DNA from: Haliclona indistincta
Lineage: Eukaryota > Porifera > Demospongiae > Haplosclerida > Chalinidae
DNA: 64,000 bases
Reading direction: 5' to 3'
Assembly (NCBI GenBank): GCA_964017065.1
Contig: OZ024785.1
Coordinates: 12,727,086 to 12,791,085, forward strand
Position 1 is the first letter of the stretch; every line of letters begins with the position of its first letter. Positions 53,220-64,000 of this stretch are shown here, one piece after another. The translations under genes were made by a program, and so were the position numbers. Under the pieces are notes generated by a model, which was not told the DNA's origin, did not search any database, and saw only the letters and a program-made list of their open reading frames with translations.

Positions 53220-55271
53220 ATGTTAGTCACTGCTGTCCAGCTACTGATGGTGTTGATATCAACTAGCTCTGCTCAGCTAACCTTCACAGCTATACGTGAA
53301 GCTGTGCGGGGCATCAATACGATTCGCATGAATTGTACGGACGCTGTCACAGGACCTGATAGGTTTGCTAACTACTTCCGCAGAAATCCACAAGACGGGA
53401 GCGAACATTCTGTTTTTACCCCAACCTTCGATTCTGTTTTAATCAGCATCTCAGTTAACACAGAGGGATTTTACTTCTGCAACAACTCCATGGGGCAATC
53501 AAACATGCAGCCAATAAACAGTAAAATTATCCAAGATTGTAACTTTATTGCCTATAAATCTTTGCTATACAGCATATCCTTCACCTAGTACACATATTAA
53601 TCCAAATCCTCCTCCTGGTGAGTGGGGAGCCCCTTACACAGCCCAGTGCCCACATGAGTTTGGTCCACTGAGTCATGCACGACCTGATCTCTACTCCATG
53701 ACCTGGACTATTGTGTTTAGTAACGGCAATAACGTCGTCATTGATTCCAACACAACTGAATATCAACTCATTGGTTCATCATTGAGAATAACAACCTTCA
53801 CTCCTTTGATTCAATCGCTGGTGTGTAGACTGACAGTTAATGGTGAACCACCATTCCTGCAAACAACTGGAAATGAGGTGACACAAACTGGTACTCTTTC
53901 AAACATCAGAGTAGAAGAAGGTTAAAGACAAACTATAATGGTGGATAGCTCAAGTTATTGTTGTTCCACAGGTCCATTTACAGGTGCTTCTATTGTACAG
54001 TCTCCTCGGGATTATACAGCAGATATTGGAGGCAGCGCTGTGTTCCAATGCACAGTTGGTGCTCCAGACAAACAAACGATTGGATTTGAAATATTCAACG
54101 AGAACATAACAACTGCTGATAGTAACTGCATCACTACTTCCACGATCGGAGTCTGCAGTAGAGTGATTGAGTCTCATATTGTGAGTCTCACTTGTGACTA
54201 CAGTATTGGAAACCAAATCAACTGTATACTAAGTGTGCACGATTTGTCAAGATCCAGTGATGTGTTCTGTAGAGTACTAAACCAGTCTACTGTAGAGGCA
54301 ACGGAGAGGGCTGAGCTGATTGTGAGCGGAATGATAGAGACATCACAAGGTAATTAGAATTAACACACCCTAATCGATCGGGTTAAGGCCCAAAATATTT
54401 TCACAAGCCATAGGCACATATTCATAATTATAGTATTTAAGAAACCATGCAAGCAAGCAAGCATTTTCTGAACAGCAAAAAATTCGTTGAAACATGATTC
54501 ATAGAGTTCTTGGTACATATATCAGTTTACACACTCGAGAGTAACTAAATTCCATCACTTTCAGCCACTAAGTTACCTAGCAACACAGTATTGGCAACTT
54601 CATTAACAACATCAACTCCATTATTGGCAACTACAACCTTCAGCTCAACAGGGGTCGTGTACACAACACCAAGTCCAGTATTGGCAACTACAACCTTCAG
54701 CTCAACAGGGGTCGTGTACAGTAAGTCAATAGATCAATGTTAGAATTATGTATAATGCTTGTAAGATACATGTACAGTTGTCAAAAAATAGACAAACTAC
54801 CATAATTATACCGAGTCAAGTCTGCTTCCATAGTAGATAATAATAAATTATTATAATATCTAATTCACAAAGTGTATTCCTTTAGACACTAGCAACACAG
54901 TATTGGAAGCAACCTCCAGTCCTACAAGGACCATCAACAATACAACAACTACAGAGAGAACCTTCGATTCTACTGGGTTCATGTATGGTGAGTAGGTTTC
55001 TGCATCATCACTAAATGTTTATGTACACACAGGAATGATCGCTGCAATAGTCATCTTTATAGCATCCTCTCTGCTTCTCCTCATACTACTAATGGCTGTC
55101 TTATATCACTATAAGCATGGCAGACAAACAAAACAAGAACCAACTTATGAACACACATTTCCTCCTCAACTTCCACCTCGACGACTAACAACTAGTGAAA
55201 ATCCTGCCTATGGGAAAATTATAATAAATAAACATGCAGCAAGTGGATTGAATCCAGATCAACTACCGTGA
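53220..55271 (+). CDS. Ig-like single-pass receptor, copy B, 507 aa
   Basis: Exons: 53220-53520, 53573-53920, 53972-54349, 54565-54720, 54886-54987, 55033-55271. Sum 1524 nt with every intron in phase 1, a pattern typical of shuffled extracellular modules. Order: signal peptide (MLVTAVQLLMVLISTSSA), Ig-like domain 1 (RMNCTDA ... FYFCNNS), domain 2 (APYTAQCPHEF, TWTIVF, LVCRLTVNG), domain 3 (GGSAVFQCTVGAP ... DVFCRVLNQS), a Thr/Ser stalk with a tandem repeat (LATTTFSSTGVVY twice), membrane segment (MIAAIVIFIASSLLLLILLM) and a short tail. The tail has PTYEHTFPPQLPPRR (possible SH3-binding proline motif beside a tyrosine) and NPAYGK, close to an NPxY sorting or PTB motif. A start six codons upstream (53202) is also possible. 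Ligand unknown; an immune or recognition receptor is an inference from architecture and neighbours. Confidence 0.8.
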
Positions 55272-56505
55272 ACATCACAATCTCTGTCATAAATTATAAA
55301 TAGTACATGTATCAAGTTATAATAATGCATGCATTAGCTAGAGAACAGTCAATGTTGCTTGTCAGAGTATTGCCGCTCGGCAATGTTAGGGATGATTTGA
55401 GATGGCGGCTACTCATGTGTAAAAATGAGTTTTCGCAAATTATATTTTCTGTTATACATTTCTACTGCATTTTAACTATCTCTGAGGGAATCTGGAGTGT
55501 GAGCGCTTGTAGAAAGTCCATGAAAGTCGCCGGGATTGCTTGCTTGTCAACGAAAATCAGGATGGCGACTCTCAGAGAGCAAGTTGCAGATCTTCGCTGT
55601 TTTAGCGTTTATCGAGATTCCACACATCTAGGATTGATCAGACGATTGTTCTGAGCATGAACAAGCAGTATACTATGCCCTGGGTAACACTGATCTGTCA
55701 ATGCTGACATCATGACCCACGGCAGGCACGAACCGGACGACGGTGATGCTACCCGATCTAGCTAGGCTATAAAGTTTCTTAAACTACACGGCGTAAGCTG
55801 TACCCATAGGACCCCTGTGCTGTTGACAACTGGACATTGGTCATTGTAAAAAGCTAGAAGCCTCTGTGATCGTGATATCAACATCAACAATCTGGAGCGA
55901 CAAAGGCCGGGGAATATCCGAGGGCCTACCGGAGAAGCGGCGGAAAGCAGTAGAAAAGGAAAGAGCGTTAAACATGTAGCAACTACTGTAGAGAGCGACG
56001 AGCACAGGGAGGGCAGACTAAAGAGAACGAGACAACACGAGCGAAATGTTAGGTCTCTAGAGAGTGAGGGGCAAAGGAACAGTAGACTGGAGAGAATGAG
56101 AGAACATCGGCGAGAAGTTAGGTCTGTAGAGAGCAGACTACACATGGGCATGGCAAGAGCCACTGACAATTTAGACCATGAGCCATTCTACACACAGTCA
56201 GCTCTAAACAGTAACCTTTCCTCTCTCCTTCCATATCACCATATTTCAACATAACCAAACTATTGAACTGCACTGATTCTATTCACCATCAACAAACCCA
56301 TTAGTGTTGTCAAATAATACTAGTCTTATAATCAACATTATTGCACAAAACTCTGTGATAAATCTGCATGGCGTTCACATAATAGACACATGCGGAGTTA
56401 TCTGTTATCTACTAAAATCTGGACTCACCACATAACCTGGTGCAAATAATAATTGTAAGTTATACACAAAATAATAAACACTAACGAGGCTAAATTACAT
56501 CAATG
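55272..56505. other. Spacer with a decayed Arg/Glu-rich transposon frame
   Basis: No intact gene. At about 55970-56210 (+) an open stretch reads ESDEHREGRLKRTRQHE..., with a repeated R-L-x-R-x-R / E-S pattern ending DNLDHEPFYTQSAL. Such Arg/Glu repeats precede Helitron/PIF1-type helicase frames in many invertebrate genomes, so this may be a remnant of one. The minus-strand 135-codon frame over it is its shadow. I cannot confirm the family. Confidence 0.35.
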
Positions 56506-57969
56506 CTCAGGCTCGCCCCTGCCATTCCGTGAATGTACTAGTTGTGATCTATCATCACTTGTCTTCTTCCTGAACAGATCATACTGTGATGATCAAAGAC
56601 CTCCTGTGTTAGTACAGCATGCTGTAGCACGTTGACATGGTCATTTTAAGCTGCCTCAATAATCTCAGCTCCCTCTCTATGACGCACTAGGTTGGTCACA
56701 TGACCATATATCACTGCTATCACACCATCTCACTCCAGAGGACTAACACAAGGACAGCAATGAATAGAGTCACGTGACATGCACCGCACAGCTCCGGCTC
56801 TCTTTAAGCTAAACAGCCCTAATTTCGGACACGTTGTGCTATTATCGGAATTCCAGTAATTTCTACGGGCGAAAGTTCCAAGTGTTACACTTTAGTAGAA
56901 TCCTCGGGCCTTCTTCTTGACGACACTGTACAATTCTAGCAGTAATTGTTCGATTTGTAAACGAGCGGCAGGTTTGTTTGCCGCTTTTTGGAACTCTTCA
57001 ATTTCAGGGGGCGGACCCTAATTCCGGACACTTCTAAAGGTTGGTCTGTACAACTCTGCAAGCATGGTGCAAGTTGCCAAAGCTGTTACTTTCAATGTTA
57101 GCGATGAAAGACTCAATCAACTCACTGCAGTTGCCAAGACTACTAATCCAGGCTTGACTTTAGATTATTGAGCAACCGAATCAGGCTGGGAACGAACTTT
57201 TTGTGTAAAATGCCTGTAACAGCTGTTTGCATCAGTGAGTGGTTGAAAACCTTGCTGCTGCATACTTAACACCGTAACATCAACTACAGTTGGAGTATGC
57301 AACACAACTGCAGTGCAAAATAAGATAGAAATAGACGTAGGTTGAATTTTGACTCAGAAATTTACAGCAGTTGTTGACTCAACTCATGCCGCTCATTGCT
57401 ATCATGAAAGTTAGATTTAGTGTTATTGAAGTCTGTCAGCGTGCAAGATCACTCGCCGAAGCAATGGTAGCTAAGCTTGATGGCAAAACCAAATCACGTT
57501 GGTTGCGGTTTCGATCAGTAGGGCTAGACTAGTTCTACCCGTATTCCTGCACCACTGGTAATAGTTTAGTACTTATAACTCAGTGAGATGATGCTGCTAT
57601 GATAGCTCTACCTGCGTAGTGAAAATGGCTAAACTTCGTCAACGCGTTCTTGAGAAATGCAGTATAAAAAGTAGAGTGTCCGGAATTAGGAACCGTCCGA
57701 AATTCTGACCGTTATCAACCATGATCATTGATGCTCTGTAGCTCCTGGACACGTGATGATGCTGGCACAGTACAGTATACAGTGAGACGGACTGAGACTC
57801 CATCTACATGCATGTACATGTACACACGTAGTGAGAGAGAACACGAAAGATGCTCGTCACTGTTGCATTTTCGGTAAAGGCGGTGATGTTCTAAATATTG
57901 CGCACCCGAGAAGGGCGTGTCTGTTGTTTTGTATGTGGGAGTATCAACAACTCTTGGTATCAATCGATC
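56506..57969. mobile_element. Transposon remnants before the death-ankyrin gene
   Basis: CTCAGGCTCGCCCC at 56506 is the right end of a GGGGCGAGCC element. A perfect 16-bp inverted pair, CCTAATTCCGGACACT at 57017-57032 and its reverse complement at 57675-57690, bounds about 675 bp that includes a short frame (57064-57170, MVQVAKAVTFNVSDERL...) with no known domain. A related CCTAATTTCGGACAC lies at 56820. 57700-57969 is likely 5' flank of the next gene. Confidence 0.55.
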
Positions 57970-60182
57970 ATGTCTTCTTTCATCAATCTGACTGATCTCC
58001 TGGAGGAGACGGATCAATTGTCAGACTGGTATACTATGGGAGTATTCCTCAAGATGCCTACCAAAGATCTGGATGATATCGAAAAAAGATTCTCTATCGC
58101 TGGCGTGACGCGTTGCAAGATAGCCCTGTTCACTTTATGGCTCCAGAGAAACCCCAACGCCTCCTGGGATCATATCGCGCAGGCTCTTGAGAAGTGCGAC
58201 CAAATCGCGATGGCCGATCACATCCGCAAGTATCGTCTTCTTCCCGCCGCCTCCAAAATGCCGCCATGCCCAGAGCGACCATCAGGCCCGCAGCCAGTGC
58301 GCCGACTAGAGATCCCGATGGACCAGGTGGTTAAATTCAGGAATCTAGAATCATGCTATGCTCAGCTAGCCTTTAGTATCAAGACCTCCCTAAGTGAGAA
58401 ACAGGTTCCAATAGTGAATATAGGTGGTTTCTTAGAGGAACTGCTCGATCTAAATGATGGAGAGTTGTCAGAGGCTAGCACTGTTGGTCAGTTGTTCCAG
58501 CTGATCAAGCCGCACTATTGCTTCCTTAACACCGCCATACTTGGAGATATCACAGAGAGATTTATCGGAGAACCACTGAAGCACGAACTGAAAGAATACG
58601 AGCAACAACTAGAAGAATTCAAGAAGTGTATGAGTTTGGATCTTCTTAAGGAGCTTGGTCCGCAAAGGTCACTTGGCGTAGAAGCACCTCAAGTTACGAT
58701 CAAGTTGACCAGATGCTATCGGCCTGTCACTATCAGACGATTTCAGAAATTTGTTGAACAGATATTTGAAGAGAATTCTACTGCCCTCGCTAACATCAGT
58801 GTAAAGAAAGGTTGCATAAGTGTAACATGGCTGGCTCGAAGGTCAGCCATTCCCTCACTGATTACTCAGGCTCAAGATAAGACAGAGTTCATGCGTCTGG
58901 TCGGGGTCCTTAGGGTGAGTGTAGCTGGTATTGACATCTTGGAGCAGGAAGAGGAGGAAGACACGTTCCTCAGCTCAGCATTAGTTCGTGCTGCTAGTGT
59001 AGATAGTGTGGATGCTGTCGAAATGTTACTCAGCCTTGAAGCAGACCCGAACTCCTCTAATAGGAAAGGAGTCACACCTCTCATGATAGCGAGTTATCTT
59101 GGGAACATCAGAATCGCTACTCTGCTACTTCAAGCACGTGCTAACATCAACCAACTGGACAATAATGGACACACAGCTCTGATAGCGGTATGTCTCTCAG
59201 AGACACCTCTCAATGATCTAGTGAGGCTGCTGATAGAGTATGGAGCTAATATCAACATAAAGAGCACTAAGCTACAAAGAACAGCACTGATGGATGCAGC
59301 AGAACGGGGTCACACCAGCATCGTCCAATACTGGAGCAAGGTGCTCCAGTGAATACACAAGATGTGGATGGCGCTACTTCACTCATGATAGCAAGCAAAA
59401 ATGGTCACCACCCTGAAACAGTTCGTGTGCTCCTCGACTATGGAGCTGATGCCAACATGCTAGCATGGTCTGAAGAGATTTACCAAACAGCATTAATGTT
59501 TGCCTGCTTCAAACAGAGAACTGTATGTGTAGATCTCCTTCTAGATGGTGGGGCTGATCCAAACCTGTGTGATAATACAGATTCACCTCTCAGTACTGCC
59601 TGCTATACTACAGGTCATGATCAACCAATGGATCCTACTATACTAGAGAAGCTTCTGTCAGCCGGTGGCAATCCCAACACACAGATTGGTCAGTACGGTA
59701 GCACAGCTCTTATGGCGGCAGCACAGTATGGTTATGATAAAGGAGTTCAGGTTCTACTGAAGGCATCAGCTGATGTCAACATACAGAACTCAAATGGTGA
59801 TACAGCTCTTCATTACGCAGCATATGAGGGTCACCTAGGTATCTGTAAGATGCTCCTAGCATCAGGTGCTCGAGCCTCACTCACCAACAGTGATGGTAAT
59901 ACACCACTTTACTATGCTCAGAGCAATGGTCATCACGAAGTGTGTGAACTCCTTCGCTCAATCATGGACTCTACTGCAACTCAAGACAAGATCACTAAAC
60001 CAGTTCAAGACAGCTCACAACCTCACAAACCCTCTCGTCTCCTCCCAATCAAACCACGTCGTGGCATTCTCCCCTCAATTACTAGTATCGGTCGCTACTT
60101 CAAGGATCTGCTGTTGCCCGATCGAGCAATCAAACATCGCCATAGCAACCAAGCACAAGAGCTAACAACTACTAATGATTAA
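57970..60182 (+). pseudogene. Death domain - ankyrin repeat protein with one frameshift
   Basis: The frame is open from 57898; I take ATG at 57970 (MSSFINLTDLLEET) because the death domain starts right there. Residues about 5-90 fit a death domain (WYTMGVFLKMPTKDLDDIEK ... ASWDHIAQALEKC). A middle region of about 240 residues (FLEELLDLNDGELSEAS, HELKEYEQQLEEFKKC, SVKKGCISVTWLARRSAIP) resembles segments I associate with sponge and cnidarian death-ankyrin proteins, with no named fold. Ankyrin repeats follow (TPLMIASYLGNIRIATLLLQ, TALMDAAERGHTSIVQ). The frame ends at 59352, but ankyrin repeats continue at once in another frame (GATSLMIASKNGHH, TALHYAAYEGHLGICKMLL) to 60182. The shift falls near 59327 inside one repeat, consistent with loss of one or four bases. 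It may be a real null allele or an assembly error. The whole gene has no introns in this span. Likely cytosolic signalling role. Confidence 0.8.
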
Positions 60183-60458
60183 CCCCTCACACTACTTATT
60201 ATAACGACTTGCTTTTATCAATAGTTTGTTCTTAATTTTGTACGTAATCCATTTTGTTATTAACTGCTATACAATCAACTTTATTTCCTTGTTTTCTAAT
60301 TTTATTATTTTCATCCTCTGTGTGCCCTCATTTTAAAATTTGTACATTTCTCCAAGAATATATTTAACGTGCATCACTAGCAAGAAACAGAGGAGGTTGG
60401 AAGCATTAATATTCAGTCACGTGACATGTAAAACTCCAAGCAAGGCACAGGCGATGAT
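60183..60458. other. 3' flank of the death-ankyrin gene
   Basis: AT-rich sequence without open frames of interest; probably the 3' UTR and spacer. The end (GGCGATGATACAGTATAGA) matches the start of the 53-bp minisatellite unit found at 61304. Confidence 0.45.
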
Positions 60459-60656
60459 ACAGTATAGACAAGAGTATATAATTAAACAGTATAGACAAGA
60501 GTATATAATTAAACAGTATAGACAAGAGTATATAATTAAACAGTATAGACAAGAGTATATAATTAAACAGTATAGACAAGAGTATATAATTAAACAGTAT
60601 AGACAAGAGTATATAATTAAACAGTATAGACAAGAGTATATAATTAAGAAGAGTGT
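60459..60656. repeat. 27-bp tandem repeat spanning a transposon-host junction
   Basis: Seven copies of a 27-bp unit made of ACAGTATAGA (host minisatellite sequence) plus CAAGAGTATATAATTAA (the first 17 bases of the adjoining transposon). The open frames over it on both strands are artefacts of a unit length divisible by three. Confidence 0.93.
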
Positions 60657-61301
60657 CGAACTGCCAATACCTGCGTAGAAACACTGTGAACAAAGTAACG
60701 TGACTTCCGGTCAGTTTCACGTGAGCCTGACTGACGTCAGAGTGTTTGCTAGCTAGAGCCAATGGACGTCGTCGACGATGAAAGTGAAGGTGAAGATGGG
60801 GGCTTCGATTGCTTATATCTGGATGACTACTGTGAGGAAATAGAATGCGAGGAAGTAGAACATGACGAACAGCAAATGACTGAGCCGTGCGCTACTCCAA
60901 AGCGCCGTGGTGGTAAAGGCAAAGGTAGAGCAAAAGACAAGCAGGGAGGTCCTAGGGCTAAGAAGCGGCGCTTGACGTTAAACAAGGACGAGAAGGCGAG
61001 AGTCTAGCATTGGCAGTTACTAGCATTGGTCGTTTTACTACTGTTCCTTGTACATCGTGATCGCTTTTCCTTTTTCTTCCCTGCTCCATTCCACTAAGTT
61101 TGATGGCGAGCGGCTGCTGCGAGTGACGTTTCAGGCTGACCACGTATCCTTGCTATACGTATCACTTAGTTATACTAGCAGATTACGAACGAATTTACGG
61201 CGTTTTTCTCACGTGAAACTGACCGGAAGTCACGTTACTTTGTTCACAGTGTTTCTACGCGGGTATTGGCAGTTCGACACTCTTCTTAATTATATACTCT
61301 T
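60630..61301. mobile_element. DNA transposon with ~90-bp TIRs
   Basis: CAAGAGTATATAATTAAG at 60630 mirrors CTTAATTATATACTCTTG ending at about 61301, and pairing continues about 90 bp inward (AGAGTGTCGAACTGCCAATA, ACTTCCGGTCAGTTTCACGT). GTATAGA flanks both ends, a 7-bp (or, with C, 8-bp) target duplication. The interior holds one 81-codon frame (60762-61007) and no transposase. Confidence 0.85.
60762..61007 (+). CDS. Small acidic-basic protein inside the transposon, 81 aa
   Basis: Starts MDVVDDESEGEDGGFD. The first half is strongly acidic (DDYCEEIECEEVEHDE); the second is basic (KRRGGKGKGRAKDKQ, AKKRRLTLNKDEKARV), like a nuclear-localisation or DNA-contacting tail. It fills the middle of a non-autonomous transposon and may be a transposase N-terminal remnant. 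Not recognised; could be non-coding. Confidence 0.35.
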   Translation: MDVVDDESEGEDGGFDCLYLDDYCEEIECEEVEHDEQQMTEPCATPKRRGGKGKGRAKDKQGGPRAKKRRLTLNKDEKARV

Positions 61302-61302
61302 G

Positions 61303-62275
61303 GTATAGACCAGTAGTGACATGCATGTACTAACGTGTTGTTAGGCGATGATACAGTATAGACCAGTAGTGACATGCATGTACTAACGTGTTGTTAGGCG
61401 ATGATACAGTATAGACCAGTAGTGACATGCATGTACTAACGTGTTGTTAGGTGATGATACAGTATAGACCAGTAGTGACATGCATGTACTAACGTGTTGT
61501 TAGGCGATGATACAGTATAGACCAGTAGTGACATGCATGTACTAACGTGTTGTTAGGTGATGATACAGTATAGACCAGTAGTGACATGCATGTACTAACG
61601 TGTTGTTAGGCGATGATACAGTATAGACCAGTAGTGACATGCATGTACTAACGTGTTGTTAGGCGATGATACAGTATAGACCAGTAGTGACATGCATGTA
61701 CTAACGTGTTGTTAGGCGATGATACAGTATAGACCAGTAGTGACATGCATGTACTAACGTGTTGTTAGGCGATGATACAGTATAGACCAGTAGTGACATG
61801 CATGTACTAACGTGTTGTTAGGTGATGATACAGTATAGACCAGTAGTGACATGTATGTACTAACGTGTTGTTAGGTGATGATACAGTATAGACCAGTAGT
61901 GACATGCATGTACTAACGTGTTGTTAGGTGATGATACAGTATAGACCAGTAGTGACATGCATGTACTAACGTGTTGTTAGGTGATGATACAGTATAGACC
62001 AGTAGTGACATGCATGTACTAACGTGTTGTTAGGCGATGATACAGTATAGACCAGTAGTGACATGCATGTACTAACGTGTTGTTAGGCGATGATACAGTA
62101 TAGACCAGTAGTGACATGCATGTACTAACGTGTTGTTAGGCGATGATACAGTATAGACCAGTAGTGACATGCATGTACTAACGTGTTGTTAGGCGATGAT
62201 ACAGTATAGACCAGTAGTGACATGCATGTACTAACGTGTTGTTAGGGGATGATACAGTATAGACCAGTAGTGAAG
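61303..62275. repeat. 53-bp minisatellite, about 18 copies
   Basis: Head-to-tail units containing TATAGACCAGTAGTGACATG, CATGTACTAACGTGTTGTTA and GGCGATGATACAG. Units are nearly identical; the main difference is GGCGATG against GGTGATG. The first unit is split by the transposon at 60630-61301. Confidence 0.96.
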
Positions 62276-63517
62276 GCGCTGTCGGATCAAGCTGTGACAC
62301 AGCGTTATTCAGTCTCTCTTTGAACTCCGCCTTAGCAGGGGACGGTTCTCTTAGTGTAGGAGGCATGGCTGGCGTCATGTACATGACAGCTGGTCTCTAT
62401 GGAAGGCAGTAGAATATGAATTTTTGGATATTTACTTACTTTTGGAGGAAATCCGAACAAATCAATTCTCGGCTTCATCAGCAGAAATGTATCTATAGTG
62501 AGTGGGTGAGTGAGTGGGTGAGTGAGTGAGTGAGTGAATGAATGAGTGAGTGAGTGGATGAGTGAGTGAATGAGTGAGTGGGTGAGTGAGTGGGTGAGTT
62601 AGTGAGTGGGTGAGTGAGTGAGTGGGTGAGTGGGTGAGTGGATGAGTGAGTGGGTGAGTGAGTGAGTGGATGAGTGAGTGAGTGGGTTAGTGAATAACTT
62701 TGTTTGCTAACTTCGTTTGTTGTCAGTCTTGTTTTCCCCATTGCTCTGTGTACTGCTACCAAATACTGGAGAACAGACCAACACAAAAAGCAATAATACA
62801 CACACACTGCTGGGTATGTGGTATTTAAGTTTTCAAAGCTGATAAGCTTGCAATGCAGGCAGTGGAAGTGTGTGCCTACAAGTCGTCAAGTTTGATCTGT
62901 GTAGCATATTTCAAAGTCTACAAGCAAGTGCCCGATTATGGATTGTGACCGACTTTCTCTACTGAAATACAGACTTTCACGTGGTTCCCAAAATAGCCCA
63001 CTGAAATTTTTTTCTAATAATAACCAGTACTTAAAATTATGAAAATAAACAAAAGCTGTTACCAAAGAATGAACACAAAAGAATATTGAACAGGATGAAG
63101 GCAACTAAAACATACATGTGTTCTCAGCATCCCCACATTCACTACATTGTGCTGTTACCTTCTATTTGAATATACTTCTGAATAATATTGATTAATACTG
63201 GAGTCTGATTGGTCTAGAGAAAGAAATAGTGCAACCTGATTGGTCAACTCAATTCGACCCCGCCCGCTTACTTGTAGAAAGGTAATCAGTAGTACAAATG
63301 AAGAATGTGACATTCTCACAAAATATTTGTGACTTCTGTAGATAAAAGAGACAAGCACCGAATCCTTGCTGTGTATCCGTACTCTCATCTTACCTGAATT
63401 TCTCTGCTAGTGACGACTGAGTGAGATCCTCTAGTGATGATATTTGCTCTAGTTCACGCACCTCAGGACTGCCTTTGTTAGCTACCGTGTCAGCAAAGTG
63501 ACGATACAGCTTGTGTG
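62276..63517 (-). CDS. Unidentified multi-exon gene, 3' part
   Basis: Four segments join in phase on the minus strand: 63517-63394 (HKLYRHFADTVANKGSPEVR, LEQISSLEDLTQSSLAEKF), an exon around 62745-62710 (TQSNGENKTDNK), one around 62490-62435 (TFLLMKPRIDLFGFPPK, followed by GTAAGT) and one from about 62399 (RPAVMYMTPAMPPTLREPSP, KAEFKERLNNAVSQLDP). The last runs into the 53-bp minisatellite, where the frame stops at 62178. I do not recognise the family. Upstream exons lie beyond 63520 or outside the window. The exon at 62745 is the least certain because an alternative acceptor would introduce a stop. Confidence 0.45.
62495..62695. repeat. GTGA/GTGG microsatellite in an intron
   Basis: About 200 bp of GAGTGAGTGG-type repeats between two putative exons of the unidentified minus-strand gene. 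The Ser-Leu-Thr-His frame on the minus strand is an artefact. Confidence 0.9.
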
Positions 63518-63519
63518 CT

Positions 63520-64000
63520 AGAGGAGAAACGAGAGATATACAATAAACATTGTACTGTAAACTATGATCAAGTTAAAATATTATACTTAAATTCACTTGC
63601 TAGGCTCATATTTTCATGCTAAAACTATTATAAGTGCAGTAGGTGCAAATGAGTCAATAGAGAGTCTTAGTTTATGCCTGGTACAATGATGTCACCACTT
63701 ATCTTGTAACTAGTGTACATGTGAAGACAAAGAAGGTGGGATTTTGCAAAACACAAGTAAAACACAAAAACAGAACCTAAACCGCGCCTTTGTGCTAGCT
63801 TGTGACTAACATGCAGGAAAGCTAGCAAGAGAAGCAGAAGTCTTTGAAAGACGAAAACCAGGTGCCAGCCATTGTAACCGGGAAAATCGAACACGAGGCT
63901 GGGGTTACTGGCGGATGATGTGCTAATTTCTGACATCATCACAGCCAGATGTTAGCTGTTGGTGCAAATAAACATGTAACTGTAACTCTCTAATGGCTCT
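63520..64000. other. Window end, no supportable gene
   Basis: A minus-strand frame (63667-63942) begins MMMSEISTSSASNPSLVF but turns hydrophobic and low-complexity without a domain. The region is probably intron or 5' flank of the unidentified gene. Confidence 0.35.

Noticed and set aside
55762..56169. 135-codon Leu/Ser-rich minus-strand protein
   Set aside because: Antisense shadow of the Arg/Glu-rich repeat frame.
60340..60762. Repeated YRQEYIIKQ and NYILLSILF proteins
   Set aside because: 27-bp tandem repeat is a multiple of three, so both strands stay open by chance.
61303..62275. CRISPR array
   Set aside because: Direct repeats are contiguous with no unique spacers, and the setting is an intron-rich animal genome; it is a 53-bp minisatellite.

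Overview
The window looks like animal nuclear DNA, most likely from a demosponge (inference). It has short, dense introns with GT-AG borders, AT-rich spacers, many small inverted-repeat transposons, and a gene set typical of sponges: Ig/FN3 receptors, death-domain adaptors, a death-ankyrin protein, and a 2A-like peptide at a protein N-terminus. No tools were run, so exon models come from reading frames, splice borders and phase bookkeeping. Where I say a model closes, the exon lengths sum to a multiple of three and the junction codons agree.

Layout. 1-2.4 kb is gene-poor. 2.45-5.8 kb holds a 13-exon gene for a KDZ-type (Kyakuja-Dileera-Zisupton-like) transposase-derived protein. 5.9-22.5 kb is a satellite array of roughly 430-bp monomers with about 1.73-kb higher-order periodicity, interrupted by small inverted-repeat transposons. 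23.4-27.55 kb is an Ig/FN3 receptor gene broken by a composite transposon. 27.6-32.1 kb is nested DNA-transposon debris. 32.2-34.8 kb, minus strand, is an intronless STELLO/DUF288-like glycosyltransferase. 35.0-36.8 kb has an inverted receptor fragment with a foldback element inserted in it.

36.8-55.3 kb is a tandem segmental duplication of a four-gene module: (i) a single-pass Ig/FN3 receptor with a tyrosine-rich tail, (ii) a 2A - death domain - dsRBD-like protein, (iii) on the minus strand, a TAF5L-like WD40 gene lacking the TAF5 N-terminal region, and (iv) a single-pass Ig-like receptor. Copy A has a 5'-truncated receptor (i) and a truncated receptor (iv). Copy B is complete. Genes (ii) and (iii) are open in copy A; in copy B, (ii) closes and (iii) has the matching exons, though I did not sum them. 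57.97-60.18 kb is a death-domain/ankyrin gene with one frameshift. 60.4-62.3 kb is a transposon sitting at the edge of a minisatellite, followed by part of an unidentified minus-strand gene.

The most notable item is module gene (ii), present as two open paralogues. A canonical 2A motif (GDVEQNPGP) follows a hydrophobic N-terminal segment, then comes a death domain, and the C-terminus carries one convincing and possibly one degenerate double-stranded-RNA-binding fold. A death-fold protein with a dsRNA-binding fold and a ribosome-skipping leader suggests an innate-immune RNA sensor or adaptor. Its two flanking receptor genes, with tyrosine or proline-rich tails, make the module look like a co-duplicated immune neighbourhood.
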